In this document: positions 1 to 11,606 of the stretch, piece by piece
Layout of the letters: the number at the start of each line of letters is the position of its first letter
Position numbering within the stretch: the stretch's first letter is position 1
The notes under the pieces: model-generated
Seen by the model: the letters and a program-made list of their open reading frames with translations, nothing else
Databases searched by the model: none
Told to the model about the DNA's origin: nothing
Position numbers and translations under genes: made by a program
Assembly: GCA_030247855.1 (NCBI GenBank)
Contig: JAPDRN010000004.1
Span: forward strand, 496,001-560,000
Length of the DNA: 64,000 nt
DNA from: Knufia peltigerae
Lineage: Eukaryota; Ascomycota; Eurotiomycetes; Chaetothyriales; Trichomeriaceae
Direction: 5' to 3'

Positions 1-263
1 GGAAAAGCTGTCGGAAAAATTATATCTGATATCGACTGTGGTAGTACAGTGGTTAGGGCTTCGGAGGTTGTCGTCGTGGTCGATGAGCTCCGGATGGAAG
101 TTGTTGTGCCGTTGTACCACGAGGTCGTTGGGGAAGGGCGGTGCCACGATGTCGAACTGGTCGTTGGTAAAGATGACGTTGTTCCAGACGAAGCGCCGGC
201 CGCAAAATTGGTGATCAACAAGAAAACAAACAATTCAAGCAGGGAAAACGAATGGCCCTGCAT
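1..263 (-). CDS. Secreted Ser/Thr-rich protein, N-terminal part only
   Basis: Reading the minus strand from an ATG at 263, the frame stays open to the window edge, about 87 residues. It begins MQGHSFSLLELFVFLLITNF, a short polar start followed by a hydrophobic core, then an Ala-Ala-Gly-Ala stretch suited to signal-peptidase cleavage near residue 22. What follows is rich in Ser and Thr (runs such as SSSTTTTT), the usual look of an O-glycosylated secreted or wall-anchored fungal protein. No catalytic domain is visible in the part present, so the function is unknown. The opposite strand also has an open frame here, but its valine-rich composition is what an antisense shadow of Thr/Ser codons gives. 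Confidence is moderate because the gene is cut off. Confidence 0.55.
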   Translation of the reverse strand, partial: MQGHSFSLLELFVFLLITNFAAGASSGTTSSLPTTSSTSWHRPSPTTSWYNGTTTSIRSSSTTTTTSEALTTVLPQSISDIIFPTAF

Positions 264-1790
264 CTTGAAAATGAAAGTAACAACAGGAGAAAAGAAGAGC
301 AAGAATAAGCCAACACTGCCTCCCAAGCGAGTGAGAGAGGGCAGCGAGGATGATCAACAACAGTCGAGGTAATGAGAGACTCGAAATGGCAATTCACAGT
401 GAGAGAAGGAAAAGAACAATGGAAGGCTACAAGGTAAGCACAGGGTTGACATACTCAAGACCATCATGATGTGACGGTGACGGCGAGACAGCCGTGTCAG
501 TTTGTGGAGCATGCGTTCCGCATGTGAGAGTTTGCCATCATGACGGGCTAGAGCCACAATATTGGATCCAGGTCTGGCCTTTCCTACCTTTGTTATCACA
601 AACAATCAGGCTCCGGCAAAGTTTCAGTGAGGCTAAGCGAAAAGGTGCGATTGTGGCTATAAATCAATCTCGTCGACCTGGCCAGGGCAGCAAGGGTGGT
701 CCGGATACTTTCGAGTCGCTTATTCTTTTATTTCGTTTTCATATCATCGATTCCATGGCTCCGGGCTTGCTTTGCGGCTTTCAGAAGGAAGGCTGAGGCT
801 GACACTTTTGACAACGATGTTGACGTGGGGCTGACAGTAGTATCGACAGGCGCACACCCCTTAACCGATACATGAAGAGGGTAGGGTTCGTAAATATTAG
901 CCGCGCCATAGAGATAAACACAGAAGTGCTCGTATACGCATGGCTTTTGTTTTTCTCATCGAAGCCCCAACATTCATCCCCTGAATGGCTGCAGTATCTC
1001 GGTATCAGGGGGTAAAGAAAAAGTTTGACCAGCCCGGGATGATCTTCCAACCATTGGTCGCAGCCAAGGCCAGATCTCGCAAGAAGGGGGCAAATGCTAG
1101 ATGCCAATCTGCACCAGAGAGAAAGCTTTGCCAACGCTTCAATAGGCTTAGATTGACATAAAAGCTCGACGCTTGTCTTGAAAAGTTTTGACATCGAGTC
1201 CACCAGCCTTGCTGTGTATGGACAACCACCAGCGCTCAGGGTCTGTTTTTAGGCGACGTGTCTCTGTTCCAAAGGTTCATGCGACACGATCCATCTCTTC
1301 GGAGAGATCTCAGCAGGGACCACATAAGCGGCTGATTCTGTCTTTGTGACCAATGTGATGACAGCAGATTGTAAGTCTGAGCGTCACGAGCTCGTGGCCG
1401 CCTCCAGCCAGCATTTATATGCATCCCAAACTCCGAGGATCCGAGAGACGTCGTGTGACAGGTTCTCTCTGTGGAGGCCCCAAACATGATACTTGATATA
1501 GAATTGACTTTGTGTGGACGTGAAAAACAAACACTCAAGCCTTACGCAACGTGGCCAATAACCTGGTCAGCTAATTTTGTGTCTCGTATTCAATTTGCGT
1601 TTGCAAAGTTAGGGCATGATGCGAATACGAGGATATTGATATTTGCTGGTCTCTGGAAGCGTCGAGTAACATTTCGTAGACTTATCAGGGTTTTCCCAGG
1701 AGTGTCTGTGGCGGGTGGTGGCCAATTGAATAAATATTATATAGAGGTCTTGTTGATTCGCAAGAGCCACGTCCTCAAGCCGCATGCACT
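264..1790. other. Intergenic, about 1.5 kb
   Basis: This holds the presumed promoter of the truncated secreted-protein gene (left side) and the region 3' of the NCS1 permease gene. Open frames of 100-140 codons occur on both strands (for example 781-1203 minus and 1471-1836 plus), but they lack domains, splice logic and plausible composition. No RNA gene or repeat was recognised. Confidence 0.5.
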
Positions 1791-3380
1791 CTATCTTCCA
1801 AAGCGTTTCCGCTCAAACCAACGTAGGGGCGGGTAGACCAATGCTGCCCAGGAAAACCCGACGTAGTTGCCCATGTCGGCGCCATGATCACCGACCAGTC
1901 TAGAAATTGGGCCAGTGTACCAGACCTGGGCCATGCAAAGAATCGCGCCTGCCCAGCCGATTAGAAATGCCACAAGTGCTGCAACCCCGACTGGAAGCTT
2001 TCCTCTGTGATTCCACACGTGCCAGTCATAATTAGATGACTTTGCTTTTCGGAAAATGAGGAACTCTTCGAGTAAAATCGCCACCCATATGGCGACCCAA
2101 TACCCCATTAACGCTAGAAAATTAGTAAAGATTACGCCGAGATTGTTGCGCCCGGCCAAAGCGCAAACTGTGTAGATGACGGCACCAAGGGTGTTCCAGA
2201 TGACTCTGGGGACCCTGTCAAAGTATCGATTGAGCATCTGAAAGTCGACCCCGGACGAATACGTCGGTGGAATCATGTTTGCAATGCCGCCCAATGCAGC
2301 GATGACAGCACAGAATTTGCCAAAAGTGCCCAAGGGAGAATAGGCTTCGACCAGTAAAGCTCCTGACCCCGATCCACCCTGTGAATTGGTCCAAGCATTC
2401 ATGTATGCGTCTGACTTGTAAATGCCTGAAGCTACCCCTGCTCCCAGCACAAAGGCAAAGGTGAAGGAAAGTGTGAGGCCCAGTAAAGTCATAATGAAAA
2501 TCAAGGGTCGTGAAGCCGTAGTCGGCCAGTAGACAAAGAAGTCCATACCGAGACCTGAGTACGTAATGGCAGCAGATACGCAAATTGAGAAGAAGGATAG
2601 CCGATTGCCGGTGACCGTACGACTGTCTCCCACACTGGGAGTTGAGGTGTCGAAGTGCTTAGCCGCCACGCCATACAAAATGGAGAAAACGATCAGCTGG
2701 GGCAGCCAGGCAAACCGCTCGTAGTAGTGGAAAACGGCAATTCCAAAAGTCGTCACCGCCCAAGTGATGACAGCCACGATCACAATACCAACAACCACGG
2801 ACATGGATCCATTCGGGGAAACTGCTGAGAGCACCTGCCCAGCAATAATGGACACCAGAAGAGAGTAGCCTAGCATGACGATGATGTTCAGAATGACGAT
2901 CAGCTTGCTGGGGTACCAACCCATGGCGTATCTTCCCCATACCATTGTCCGGATCCCGGAAAGTGGTCCCCATGTTGCAATCCAAGCCACAGGCAGGGAG
3001 CCCAAGAGAGCACCCAGAGCTGCGCAGAGTGACGAGTCTGTATAGGAAAGCTCGTACACAGCCGGGCCCAGCATGCCCAACGTTACGTTGTTTATGGCCA
3101 GATTTATCGACGTCCAGAGCACAAAAACTTGAAGGTAGGTAAACCACGACATATGTTGTTTTTCGTGATCCTCCACTCGTTGTATCCCACGGGTCTCGAT
3201 GTTGTACTTGAGCAGAACATGCTCGAAGGATCGAAGGCCCGCGGACAACCGGGCGGACAAGGACAGATCAGCAGGTCTGTCGTGGTCGGACGCATGGTAG
3301 CCGGACACGGTGGTAGTCGGCTGAGGTAATGGTTGGATTTGCGCTTTCTCAGCGTCGAATCGATCGGCTTTAGTGGCCAT
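1791..3380 (-). CDS. NCS1-family purine/cytosine permease (Fcy2-like)
   Basis: A single-exon gene of 529 residues starting at an ATG at 3380. After a roughly 75-residue cytosolic N-terminus comes GIQRVEDHEKQHMSWFTYLQ, then about twelve hydrophobic segments. The first contains the NCS1-type pattern around SINLAINNVTLGMLGPAVY, followed by the short GRYAMGWYPSK loop after the third segment. Length and layout match fungal Fcy-type plasma-membrane symporters that import cytosine, adenine, guanine or hypoxanthine with protons. The exact substrate cannot be read from the sequence. A cluster of four CGATAA elements lies about 720 bp upstream (4100-4126), which suggests control by a GATA nitrogen regulator of the AreA type. 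The family assignment is firm and the substrate is inferred. Confidence 0.9.
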   Translation of the reverse strand: MATKADRFDAEKAQIQPLPQPTTTVSGYHASDHDRPADLSLSARLSAGLRSFEHVLLKYNIETRGIQRVEDHEKQHMSWFTYLQVFVLWTSINLAINNVTLGMLGPAVYELSYTDSSLCAALGALLGSLPVAWIATWGPLSGIRTMVWGRYAMGWYPSKLIVILNIIVMLGYSLLVSIIAGQVLSAVSPNGSMSVVVGIVIVAVITWAVTTFGIAVFHYYERFAWLPQLIVFSILYGVAAKHFDTSTPSVGDSRTVTGNRLSFFSICVSAAITYSGLGMDFFVYWPTTASRPLIFIMTLLGLTLSFTFAFVLGAGVASGIYKSDAYMNAWTNSQGGSGSGALLVEAYSPLGTFGKFCAVIAALGGIANMIPPTYSSGVDFQMLNRYFDRVPRVIWNTLGAVIYTVCALAGRNNLGVIFTNFLALMGYWVAIWVAILLEEFLIFRKAKSSNYDWHVWNHRGKLPVGVAALVAFLIGWAGAILCMAQVWYTGPISRLVGDHGADMGNYVGFSWAALVYPPLRWFERKRFGR

Positions 3381-4970
3381 GAAGGTGAGTTGGGAGGAAG
3401 GTGGTTAAACTGCGGCGGAAATCTAGGCCAGAAGTAAGCATCACTTTTGGGATGCTGCAATAAACCGAATTGTCGCCAATGCAACCACAAGGACGACGAG
3501 GGTTCATCATGCAGGTGCCCAACGGGCATGGAGTAAGGGCCACTCGACGGAACCGGACGAACAGCTGTTCATGCACAATGATTGTACTTACCAAGGTATG
3601 CTGGACTCGAATGCAGACCGGCCGTCCAGTCTCTGACGAAGGAGGATCACCCTGAAGTCACTGATGCAAGCAGAGAGGAGCCCGACACAAGACAACGGTG
3701 GCGATGAGTGGTGAAAAGAGCGGTGGAGTCGTGACTCTAGTCTCCGTCCAAACGAGGTCGTGCAACGTTGAAATCCAAGTCCCAAGGCCTCGAGGCTGTG
3801 GCTAGTGGTACAGGAAAAGAGCAGACACCAGGCAAAGATGAGAGCACAGGATACGAAAGGAGAGGATAGAAAAATGTTTCAAGCAGTGAAATGTGTTGGG
3901 TGAGTCACCGTTCAACTTTGTAACGTTGCCATTATGTCTAGAAACCTGACTGGACCTGGCCGGCGGTCGTAGTCAGTGCGGGTGGAAGGGCGCAGGGAAA
4001 AAAATATGAGGAGCGAGAAAAAAAAGTACTCTCAGTTGCCCAATGCGGAGAAAGTAGGACCTGGTGTGAGTGTACGAATACGAGCGTACAATCCTGTGGC
4101 GATAACGATAACGATAATAGCGATAAGAGGAAGGTGAGTTCGGAAGGCGGGGAAACAATTCTCCTCCACCATGTACTCCGTACATATAGACTCGTAGAGA
4201 TTAACTCTTTCATCGTATTCGTACCCCCTACTCGTACTTGGTTGTCATTCATGGCAATATCCTGGTCGCACCCCTTGTCCTTCTGCAATCCCCGGAGTCC
4301 TATCTTTTCTTTTTCTACGTCTAGCCTGATCAATGTCCCTCCGCACCTAGAATGGCAGTGGCAGACACAGACGTAGAGACGAGTGGCTCACAGTCTGTAA
4401 CATTTAGCGCTCGTGCAGCCAGGTAGTTGCCGCCGCTGTCACATCCTCGAGAGTACAGATGCAGCTCAAAGCTAACACAGCTGCGGACCAGCCAACACCC
4501 ACTAGTCAGTACTCCCCGGGTACTGTGGCCCAACCAATACTCGCCATACAAATCACTAAGGCGACACAGGTCGGCAAGCACCTCGTGATTGGCACACGCA
4601 CCGTCGCATGGTTGACAGATTGCTGAGGTGCTTGGGTGACCCCGGCCTGACAAGCATACTCGGTCTCGATCTGTCTTGTAGTTTGGAGCACATGAAATCG
4701 TTATTCGGAAAAGGCCACATTATTCAGCCTCACCATGTCCCAGATCCAAAAGCGTTAATTACTGCGAGCAAACCCAATCCCTGACCAGGTGGTGAACATA
4801 TCCAGCGCTCCTCCCATGCATTCTGGTATCCGACACACAAGACATAGTAGAGTATCTTCCAATGCGAGGGGGAAAAAACCATCAGTTCTGTAATCTGAGA
4901 TAGCACAATACACTTTGGTGTCCGACCCAACGCCTTCGCTTCAGAACATGTGAGATAATCCACCGTGGTC
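3381..4970. other. Intergenic: permease promoter and Myb gene 3' flank
   Basis: About 1.6 kb with no convincing gene. It contains the CGATAA cluster (4100-4126) and one TACTCCGTAC word (4174-4183). The many 60-140-codon frames overlap each other on both strands and show no family features. Confidence 0.5.
4100..4126. promoter_or_regulatory. Cluster of four CGATAA (GATA-factor) elements
   Basis: CGATAA occurs at 4100-4105, 4106-4111, 4112-4117 and 4121-4126. Each fits the HGATAR consensus of fungal GATA regulators such as AreA. The cluster is 720-746 bp upstream of the NCS1 permease start. The other neighbour contributes only its 3' end, so the permease is the likely target. Three of the sites are spaced exactly 6 bp apart, so a simple repeat expansion may have built them. 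Confidence 0.5.
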
Positions 4971-5917
4971 TCATCCGTTCCTGAAATGCTCTCGCGCATA
5001 CTGCTCGCACGCCTGGCAGTGTCGGTTAATAAGCAGAATCAGGCAGAATTACGTGGGGCCAGAACGTACCTTTGCTGGCTTGCCGAGCTTCTGCCCAATA
5101 GCTTTCCACTTATTCGCATCGTATTCTTTGATAGCTTCACGGAGGGCGGCGGACTGGACAGCGTCAGTTCCGGTCACATACAAGATGAGCATGAGCCTTG
5201 CCTCATCTTCTGCAAACTCTGCGTAGTGCATGTCCTCGAATCAAGTTAGCCCCCTATTTCGGATTTGAGGTCGCAGATACTTGCCTTGTACCAATGTTTC
5301 TTCACACTTCCTTCCGTCCGCGCAGGAAAGGCCTGTCAGATGTGAGCTTGGAAATCAAACAGGAATACCAACGCCTCAATACTTTGGCAATCTCACTCCA
5401 ACTATGACCTGCATCTCGCATTTGCTTGAGGCGTTGTTCTTCCTGCGGTGTCCATGGAGTGTTGGTGCGACCGCGCTTTTTGCCCGACTCATCACTGAGT
5501 AAGGCATTGATGGAAACACCGGGCACGCTGGGCGTGGTCGATGGCGATTCTGGTATAAAACCTGTCGCTGGGGGCAAGGTGTTCAGCTTGGGACTCGGAG
5601 AAGCTCGACCACGCTTTCGAGGATTGCTGGGATCAGTTGCGGGCATCAAAAGAGGCTCAGAATTGGGCTTGGGCGCCAGTGGCGTCTGAGGCGCCGGCAC
5701 GTCCTTGTTGGCCGTATTGGGCGACGTGGTGGCCAGTGTCTGCTTCTGCTTCTTGTGTGGTGGGGGACTCCTAGCAGGATACAATGTCAGAGCTGGGTAA
5801 AGCAGTCATTCCTCCACGGGTGGTTGAAGAGCCCGATCCAGCAGGAACAAGAGGCCCTCTCTCGGAAGGGGTTGGAATATGGAGGTACCAGGCAGGGAGG
5901 GGAGAAACTTACGACAT
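4971..5917 (-). CDS. Myb/SANT-like DNA-binding protein, five exons
   Basis: Exons: 5917-5913, 5770-5383, 5332-5285, 5234-5070 and 5012-4971, giving 215 residues. The first exon is only ATG-TC before a GTAAGT donor, and the spliced start reads MSSPPPHKKQKQ. Residues 1-100 are Pro/Ser/Lys-rich, including a basic RKRGRASPSP stretch that could act as a nuclear signal. A Myb-like helix-turn-helix follows (TPWTPQEEQRLKQMRDAG, then HSWSEIAKAFPARTEGSVKK across an exon join). A second conserved block ends in KPAKACEQYAREHF, typical of a widespread ascomycete Myb-like family. The third intron (5284-5235) starts with GCAAGT instead of GT. All junctions keep frame and give continuous family-like protein. 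The target genes are unknown. Confidence 0.88.
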
Positions 5918-8900
5918 AGTGTCCGGATTGTAGCTGGCAAGTAGAAATTGAAGTCGGCCGATTATGGCTTCGGCACAATCATTAATGTCCAGGAAGAACC
6001 CTCTTGGGCGAGACTAGCCACACGAGCACGAGTTGCCGAGGACTGGCAGGTGTGCTATCCAAGTCAAACTGTCAAGGTCGCACAGCAGCGGCAGGCTGGT
6101 AAGGTTAAACCGAGGGACAACGTTGTTTTCTGCCCTCTCTCGGCTCCGTTGGCAAGAGGAGCAAGCAAGGCCGGGGGGAGAGATGTACGTGCAGGGTGAG
6201 GTGTGACCGAAGAGGAGCGACACTACCGGCGTCAAACCAATCAAGATATAGGGCGAACTGGGAGTAGTTGCAGGTAAGATGGAGGAGATAGTGTGACTGT
6301 GAATGCGAGTCCAGTAACAACCATGCACAAGCGAATTTATGTTTGTTTTCTCTGGGGTTGCGCCCGTGGGTTGAAGTCAGTGTTCCGATCATTCAGCACG
6401 TCAACACCGAACAGAGAAGGCGTGCTGATCGTCAGGGTTGGAGGACTCTCTCCCCTGTAACTGGAACGACACTGACGAAGGAGGTCGGTATTAATTCAGA
6501 CAACTGGCGACAGCAAGGGTATCCGGAAGTAGCAATAGGAACAAGCTAGATCGAATGGCGGGAACAGATTGAGGTAGCAGTAGGATTGTCATCAAAGGGT
6601 ACTGGAGTCAGTCCAGATAGGTGAAGCACTTGGACCAAGATGGAAAAGAGGAGTACCGCCAGGACGAGCAGGGCTTTTGGAAGGGGGATGGACGGTTCAC
6701 TAGGCAGAGTAGAGAGAATGAGACTGGTCATTTCGTGTGGTGGCAGTGTAGATATTTAGGACCGAGCAGAGAAGGGTACGAGGAGGGTGTCAGGGTCCAT
6801 GCTGAATGAGAAGAGGGCTTTCTGCGAAGTACCATTGGGAAGTAAGGTTCACTGAGGGCGTGTCCGACCTGGTATGGGCAAGAATGAAGGACATGACGCC
6901 ACAAGAACTGGGATGGTAGAGGCCAGTGGGCCAGGGTTGAACAGCATGTACTGTAGCTCCAAGATGCGGCGAAGCAGAGGCGAGAGAGTGGGATTGATGG
7001 CGGAGGTGGGCACCACGTCGAGCGGGGCTCCAGTACATGCAGACACACACACTGCAGGGCTCATGGTTCGTGGTTGGTTGGGCGAGGCGAAGGCTGAAAG
7101 AAGTCTTCAGGGTCAGATGGACAAGTAGACAGACACATTTGTGACAAGATACGAGACGAGAGGTAGCAAAAGCAAAACAATCAATGGGAGGTCGAGGAGA
7201 CATGCGGGGTATTGACGCCAGTAACCAAGCTAGACGTGGCTAGTACTGTACGAGTACCCAGAGTCGACACAATTGAATTTCTGAAAATGAGACAGAACGA
7301 ACAAGGGAGACGAGAGGAGAGGAAAGGAATAGCAGGATTCGTAAAGGGACAAGGGAAGGGAGAGAGACCATCAGAGTGACGTCTTTTTACGAAACATCCT
7401 TACGGAGGGCTATTAATTCTATGGTCAGCTTTCTTTGGTTAGAGATTACGGTACGAATACGAGAACGAGTTACCAGCACGAATGTCACTGTTTGGCTGCA
7501 AGGTCATCAGCTTCTCCTCCATCATTGTGGCTTGCTGCACATGAAGTCAAATGGTGGAATGTTGCCAGTCATGATGACACCAATGGAAAGATTGTTGTGT
7601 CTGTAGTGACAGGCAAGATATTGGCTGTGTCGACATACAACGGGCAATCCGAAATTCGTCGGTGGCGCCGATTTCAGGTGAGAACTGACGTTTCTAGGTA
7701 GGTAGATTTGGGTGTGATTGATGGGACAAGCGCAATGTACCAGTACTTGGTTGGATGGTACGGAGTATCGACGAAATAGTGGTGCGATGGTTGCTGCTGA
7801 TGACGATGTTGTTCGTCTTCTGAGAAGGTCTCTGTCTTCACTAGGCTCAATAGGCTTGTTAGGCTGTAGATCCAATTCACTCCCATGCCGAATGCCCCAT
7901 ATCGTATGTCTCGTTAGGCGGGAGCTATTACAGCGTACTCCGTACTGTACAGGACGGAGTAGGTCTTTTTGAGCTCTGGAAAAGGAATCCTCCACTCCTG
8001 TACGGACGAAGTGTGTGGCAGGCCATGTCCAAAGAGGCAGCTACTCTTTACCTCGAAGAAACCTGTAAATCCCATGATGATCTGTAGCTCTATCCGTTCC
8101 GTGTCCTCAGGACCTACTCCGTACTTCGTAACACATAAAGGCCTACATCCCCTCGAAGTGACGTGGAGGCGGCTCGGTAGATATGAGTAGCAAAGGCATT
8201 TGGTGATTGACCCTCCGGTTCTTTTTTTCAATGATATCGGATGTACGTAACAGACAGAGTCTAGGGCGAAGATCGACTACGAAGTTCTCTGTGGGAAAAC
8301 GTGGAGGGCTCATCTGGGGATTGATTACTCCGTACATACTTACCTACTCAGTACTCCATCCTCGTAGTCATACTCTCTCTCTCTGGCTGTAATTGTATCC
8401 CTTGCGTCACTGAAGAAATAAGTGTCGGTACCAACACGGATACTTCGTACTCTGTACCAGTACGACAACCTCCTCCATTCCAACCTCACTCACTTCACTT
8501 TCTATCAAAGGTGATAATTCTTAGGTACCTACTGCAAACCATATCCTTGCACTTGCATTTGACACTTGGCTTTTCCCTACAGCTGCTAGCCAACTACGGT
8601 ACCCGTACTCGTACAGTACTCCGTCCTTGAAATGGCATAATCTTGTTCTTTCTTTCTTTCTCGCTCTCTTTCTTATCTTCCTCGTCCCTTTCCCAAACTT
8701 CAACCCCTGTCGATTTTCTAGTTGCTGATCCAACTGAAACTTCCTGCTTGCCACAACCGTCTGAGAACGCCCGACCGGAGTCTGATCCTTGTCTCATTCT
8801 CCTCTGCTAGCTTTAATGCCATATTTTCCAGCCCCCAACCTCTAGAGCAGTCGCCAATCATCAACAAATACGGCCTCGGCTGGTCTGGCACGAACTAAAT

Positions 8901-9447
8901 TGCATTGTGTTGGCCAGATCAACGACCACGGCCCTCACTTCTCTACCAGACTAACACAAAATAAGCATAGTGAGCTCCTCATCGACATCAAGCGTCGCCA
9001 GGTTTCAAGTCCGCTCTCGCCTGATCTTCAAGATGATGATGCTTTTGGAGTCAGTTTCGGGGGCCGCTTTCTGTCGAGATCGGCTCCTTCCGGGGACTTC
9101 GTTCACTATCACTCGGCATTCGAAGGTAGCATTCGACTTCGAGCAATTCCCTCAATTAATGCCTGTCCAGGAAATCACAGATCTCTGATTTGCACTCCAT
9201 TGGACGTTGCGTTGACGCCATGCCCGGGCCTGCGACCTGTGTCTCACAGTCGAAATGTGATTTCATCAAAACGACATGGATTGTTTGTTCAACTTGGTGA
9301 CGAAAGATTCAGTCCCTCCAGGTCTCCTTATCGTGTCTTCAGGTAAGCAGATGATGCAACACATCGTGCCACTTTCCTCTCGAAACCCGATACCAGCAAA
9401 CCTTTGTTGGTCACCCAAGCAGAATCCCCTGGACCATGTCAACAAGG
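5918..9447. other. Gene-poor stretch, 3.5 kb
   Basis: No gene could be supported. The left half is purine-rich on the plus strand (pyrimidine-rich as read from the Myb gene), which suggests a long promoter or leader for the Myb gene. The word TACTCCGTAC or TACGGAGTA occurs at 7759-7767, 7936-7945, 8115-8124 and 8326-8335. Around 8640-8720 the plus strand carries a long pyrimidine tract of the kind found near fungal transcription starts. It is followed by open frames without ATG starts and by a strong-looking donor (TCAG then GTAAGC) near 9342. This might be an unannotated or antisense transcript. Confidence 0.4.
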
Positions 9448-10122
9448 TCAATCTCGCCATTTCGACTTTGAGAGACCTACATCTTGCCCCTGGCATTTCC
9501 TGTTCCTTTTCAAACTCACGATCAATCGCCCAAGATCAAGCTGACTCCTATCTTCTACCAACTTGGCCGTTTGAGATGTGAGATGCGGACTGCTCATGAC
9601 ATGCTGAAACTCAGTTGCATAGGCTATCAACTGCTCTCTTCCCTTAATGAACGCTTCTCGATCACAGGACTCTCCGAGAAACGAATTTTGCCAAGTATCT
9701 GCTCGACAATGCAACTCGAGACTCTTCCATCTTCTTGCATGATCGACATCTATTTTCAAGTCCTCTGGATAAAAGCGCATCATTATATCGCAGTCCAGCT
9801 GCCAGATCAAGTGCCTGATATACGGCGCACAACCATGTCCATCGGTGGTTCGGGTAGGCAACCTACCAGCAAAAACATGACTCAAAATGTGAAAGGTTGT
9901 GTTGGTGTAGAGTACCTCTCGTGCCTCGACCAGGATCATCTTATTGACTCGCAACAACTGCGACGATCGGGACGTGTATGTTCGAAAGGTGCTGTTCCGA
10001 GGAATCAGGCAAGCGCTATTCTCGCCATAAGGGACTTCAAGTAGTACCTTGCCACTGCCAAAGGTGAGGGCATACACCTGGACCCGGATCTCCAGGGGTA
10101 AGTCGAGGAAAGAAATCGTCAT
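9448..10122 (-). CDS. F-box-like / 2EXR-type conserved fungal protein
   Basis: A single exon of 224 residues from an ATG at 10122. The open frame continues upstream, but without an in-frame ATG. The protein opens with MTISFLDLPLEIRVQVYALT, the short F-box-like helix (LPLEIRxxIY) found in a large family of uncharacterised ascomycete proteins. Further conserved-looking elements are SSQLLRVNKMILVEAREVLY and a Cys/Trp-containing middle (RHLIWQLDCDIM). No other domain is evident. F-box-like proteins often act as substrate adaptors, but the short fungal 2EXR group has no assigned biochemical role. The opposite strand has a 186-codon open frame that I take to be a shadow. Length and start are reasonable for the family. 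Confidence 0.75.
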   Translation of the reverse strand: MTISFLDLPLEIRVQVYALTFGSGKVLLEVPYGENSACLIPRNSTFRTYTSRSSQLLRVNKMILVEAREVLYTNTTFHILSHVFAGRLPTRTTDGHGCAPYIRHLIWQLDCDIMMRFYPEDLKIDVDHARRWKSLELHCRADTWQNSFLGESCDREAFIKGREQLIAYATEFQHVMSSPHLTSQTAKLVEDRSQLDLGRLIVSLKRNRKCQGQDVGLSKSKWRD

Positions 10123-11606
10123 GGAGTGGGTGAGTCGATGAATGAGTGAGTTGTTGGGAACCCAGATGAGGGTGGGTGTAGCGCTGATAAGAAAATACAA
10201 ACTTCAGCTGGCGCCACCTGCGAGTTATTTTGGCCGTTGGACTTTACGGACAGCCACCCATGCTTTCCGGATCTCGTACCAATGGCGATGGGGAGATTGA
10301 TTGATTCGAGACGGTGTTATGGTTCAGTGTGTTATGGTTCAGTGAGAATGTGAAAGTATTCTCTGTTTTCCATGTGTACCCTTCGTCGGATATATACGGA
10401 CTTTATCATACTCGAAATATTTTTTTCTGGCGGCCTTCCGTATTGTTTGATCAAAGTTCGGAACCACTTATAATTTTCTTGTGACCTTTCAGGCGTGTCT
10501 AATGTAAGCCCGAACTTTTGCATTTTACTCCGTACTTACTAGTTAGGTATTCGTGAGTGGTATTGACGGAGAACACTCGACGACCCATTTGCCAAATTTG
10601 CATACTACAGAGGAGTAGATGTAGTATATCCGTACATGGAGAGGGGCGGCGAGTTCCACCTCAAGGGCGCGACGGCAATAGTGAAAAAGAGTAAGCAGTA
10701 GTTGGAAAGTGGCATTCATGGACGACCATTAGATAGGTAGATACTTTTTTTATATGGTTCAACGTTTCGGCCATGCCCGGGATCTTGACGGACCATCGTA
10801 GGTGTGATATCCAGATATGTATGTGTATCGATACAAGCCTAAACGGACACGGTAGAGAATCCCAAGTAATGTATCAGGTATTTACGTACACGACTACCTA
10901 CTTAGGTACGTAGTACTCACTGTTTCGGAGTGATTTCTTTTTCTCTTTTCACTTTACAGAGGTCTAGAATTCCTGTAAACGGTGGGACTCCGTCTTTCTT
11001 GATTTCTTGTTTTCATGTCTTCTTGATAATAGTTCTCACGAAAAAGGTACAGAGTAATGACTTGAATCGTACACGAGGTAAACCTTTGGGTCGAATCTGT
11101 AGAGGTACTGTAAAAATGACCAACTTGTGGTTAGAGTTGAACAGTATCTATAGGTATGTAGTAAGACAAAACGAATACGCTGTAACGTTGACGACCTTAC
11201 CTTGGGTCAGATCAAGTACTTACCGGGTGTGTTCATGTACGTCTTACCACTACTTACATACAAAGTACCCAAGGACCAGGCAATCCCTCAAGACGTAATT
11301 ATCGGGGATCTCGGGGATCACGGTACTTACAATGTAAACGTTGGTAAGAAGTACCAAAGTACCTTGAAAAAAAGTAATCAATGAGTAGTAATACTACTGT
11401 ACGTCAAAAATTTGGTGAATACGCATTTTCCCGATGAGGTATATGATTTCTACGTATGGAGTGGTTCCATGAAAAAAAAGGAAAAGAACAACGGGAAATC
11501 TCTACTTGAAAATTGAGTCTCTTTACGCTTCAAATACTCTTCTTTGTACGTTATCTCAAAAAAGATAATCCAATCGCTACAAAAACCAAACGCTACACAC
11601 AAGTCA
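10123..11606. other. Intergenic, about 1.5 kb
   Basis: Promoter of the F-box-like gene plus the 3' flank of the membrane-protein gene. Contains a perfect 15-bp tandem duplication (10315-10344) and one TACTCCGTAC word (10526-10535). A 63-codon ATG frame on the minus strand (10332-10523) has ordinary composition, but nothing supports it as a gene. Confidence 0.45.
10315..10344. repeat. Perfect tandem duplication, 15-bp unit x2
   Basis: TGTTATGGTTCAGTG is present at 10315-10329 and again, unchanged, at 10330-10344. It lies about 190 bp upstream of the F-box-like start, so it may be a recent slippage event in that promoter. Confidence 0.8.

Noticed and set aside
781..1836. Open frames of 100-140 codons on both strands
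   Set aside because: No recognisable motif and mutually overlapping. Kept as intergenic.
10332..10523. 63-codon minus-strand frame with a true ATG
   Set aside because: Composition is plausible, but it has no known family, sits in repeat-bearing spacer DNA and is short enough to occur by chance.
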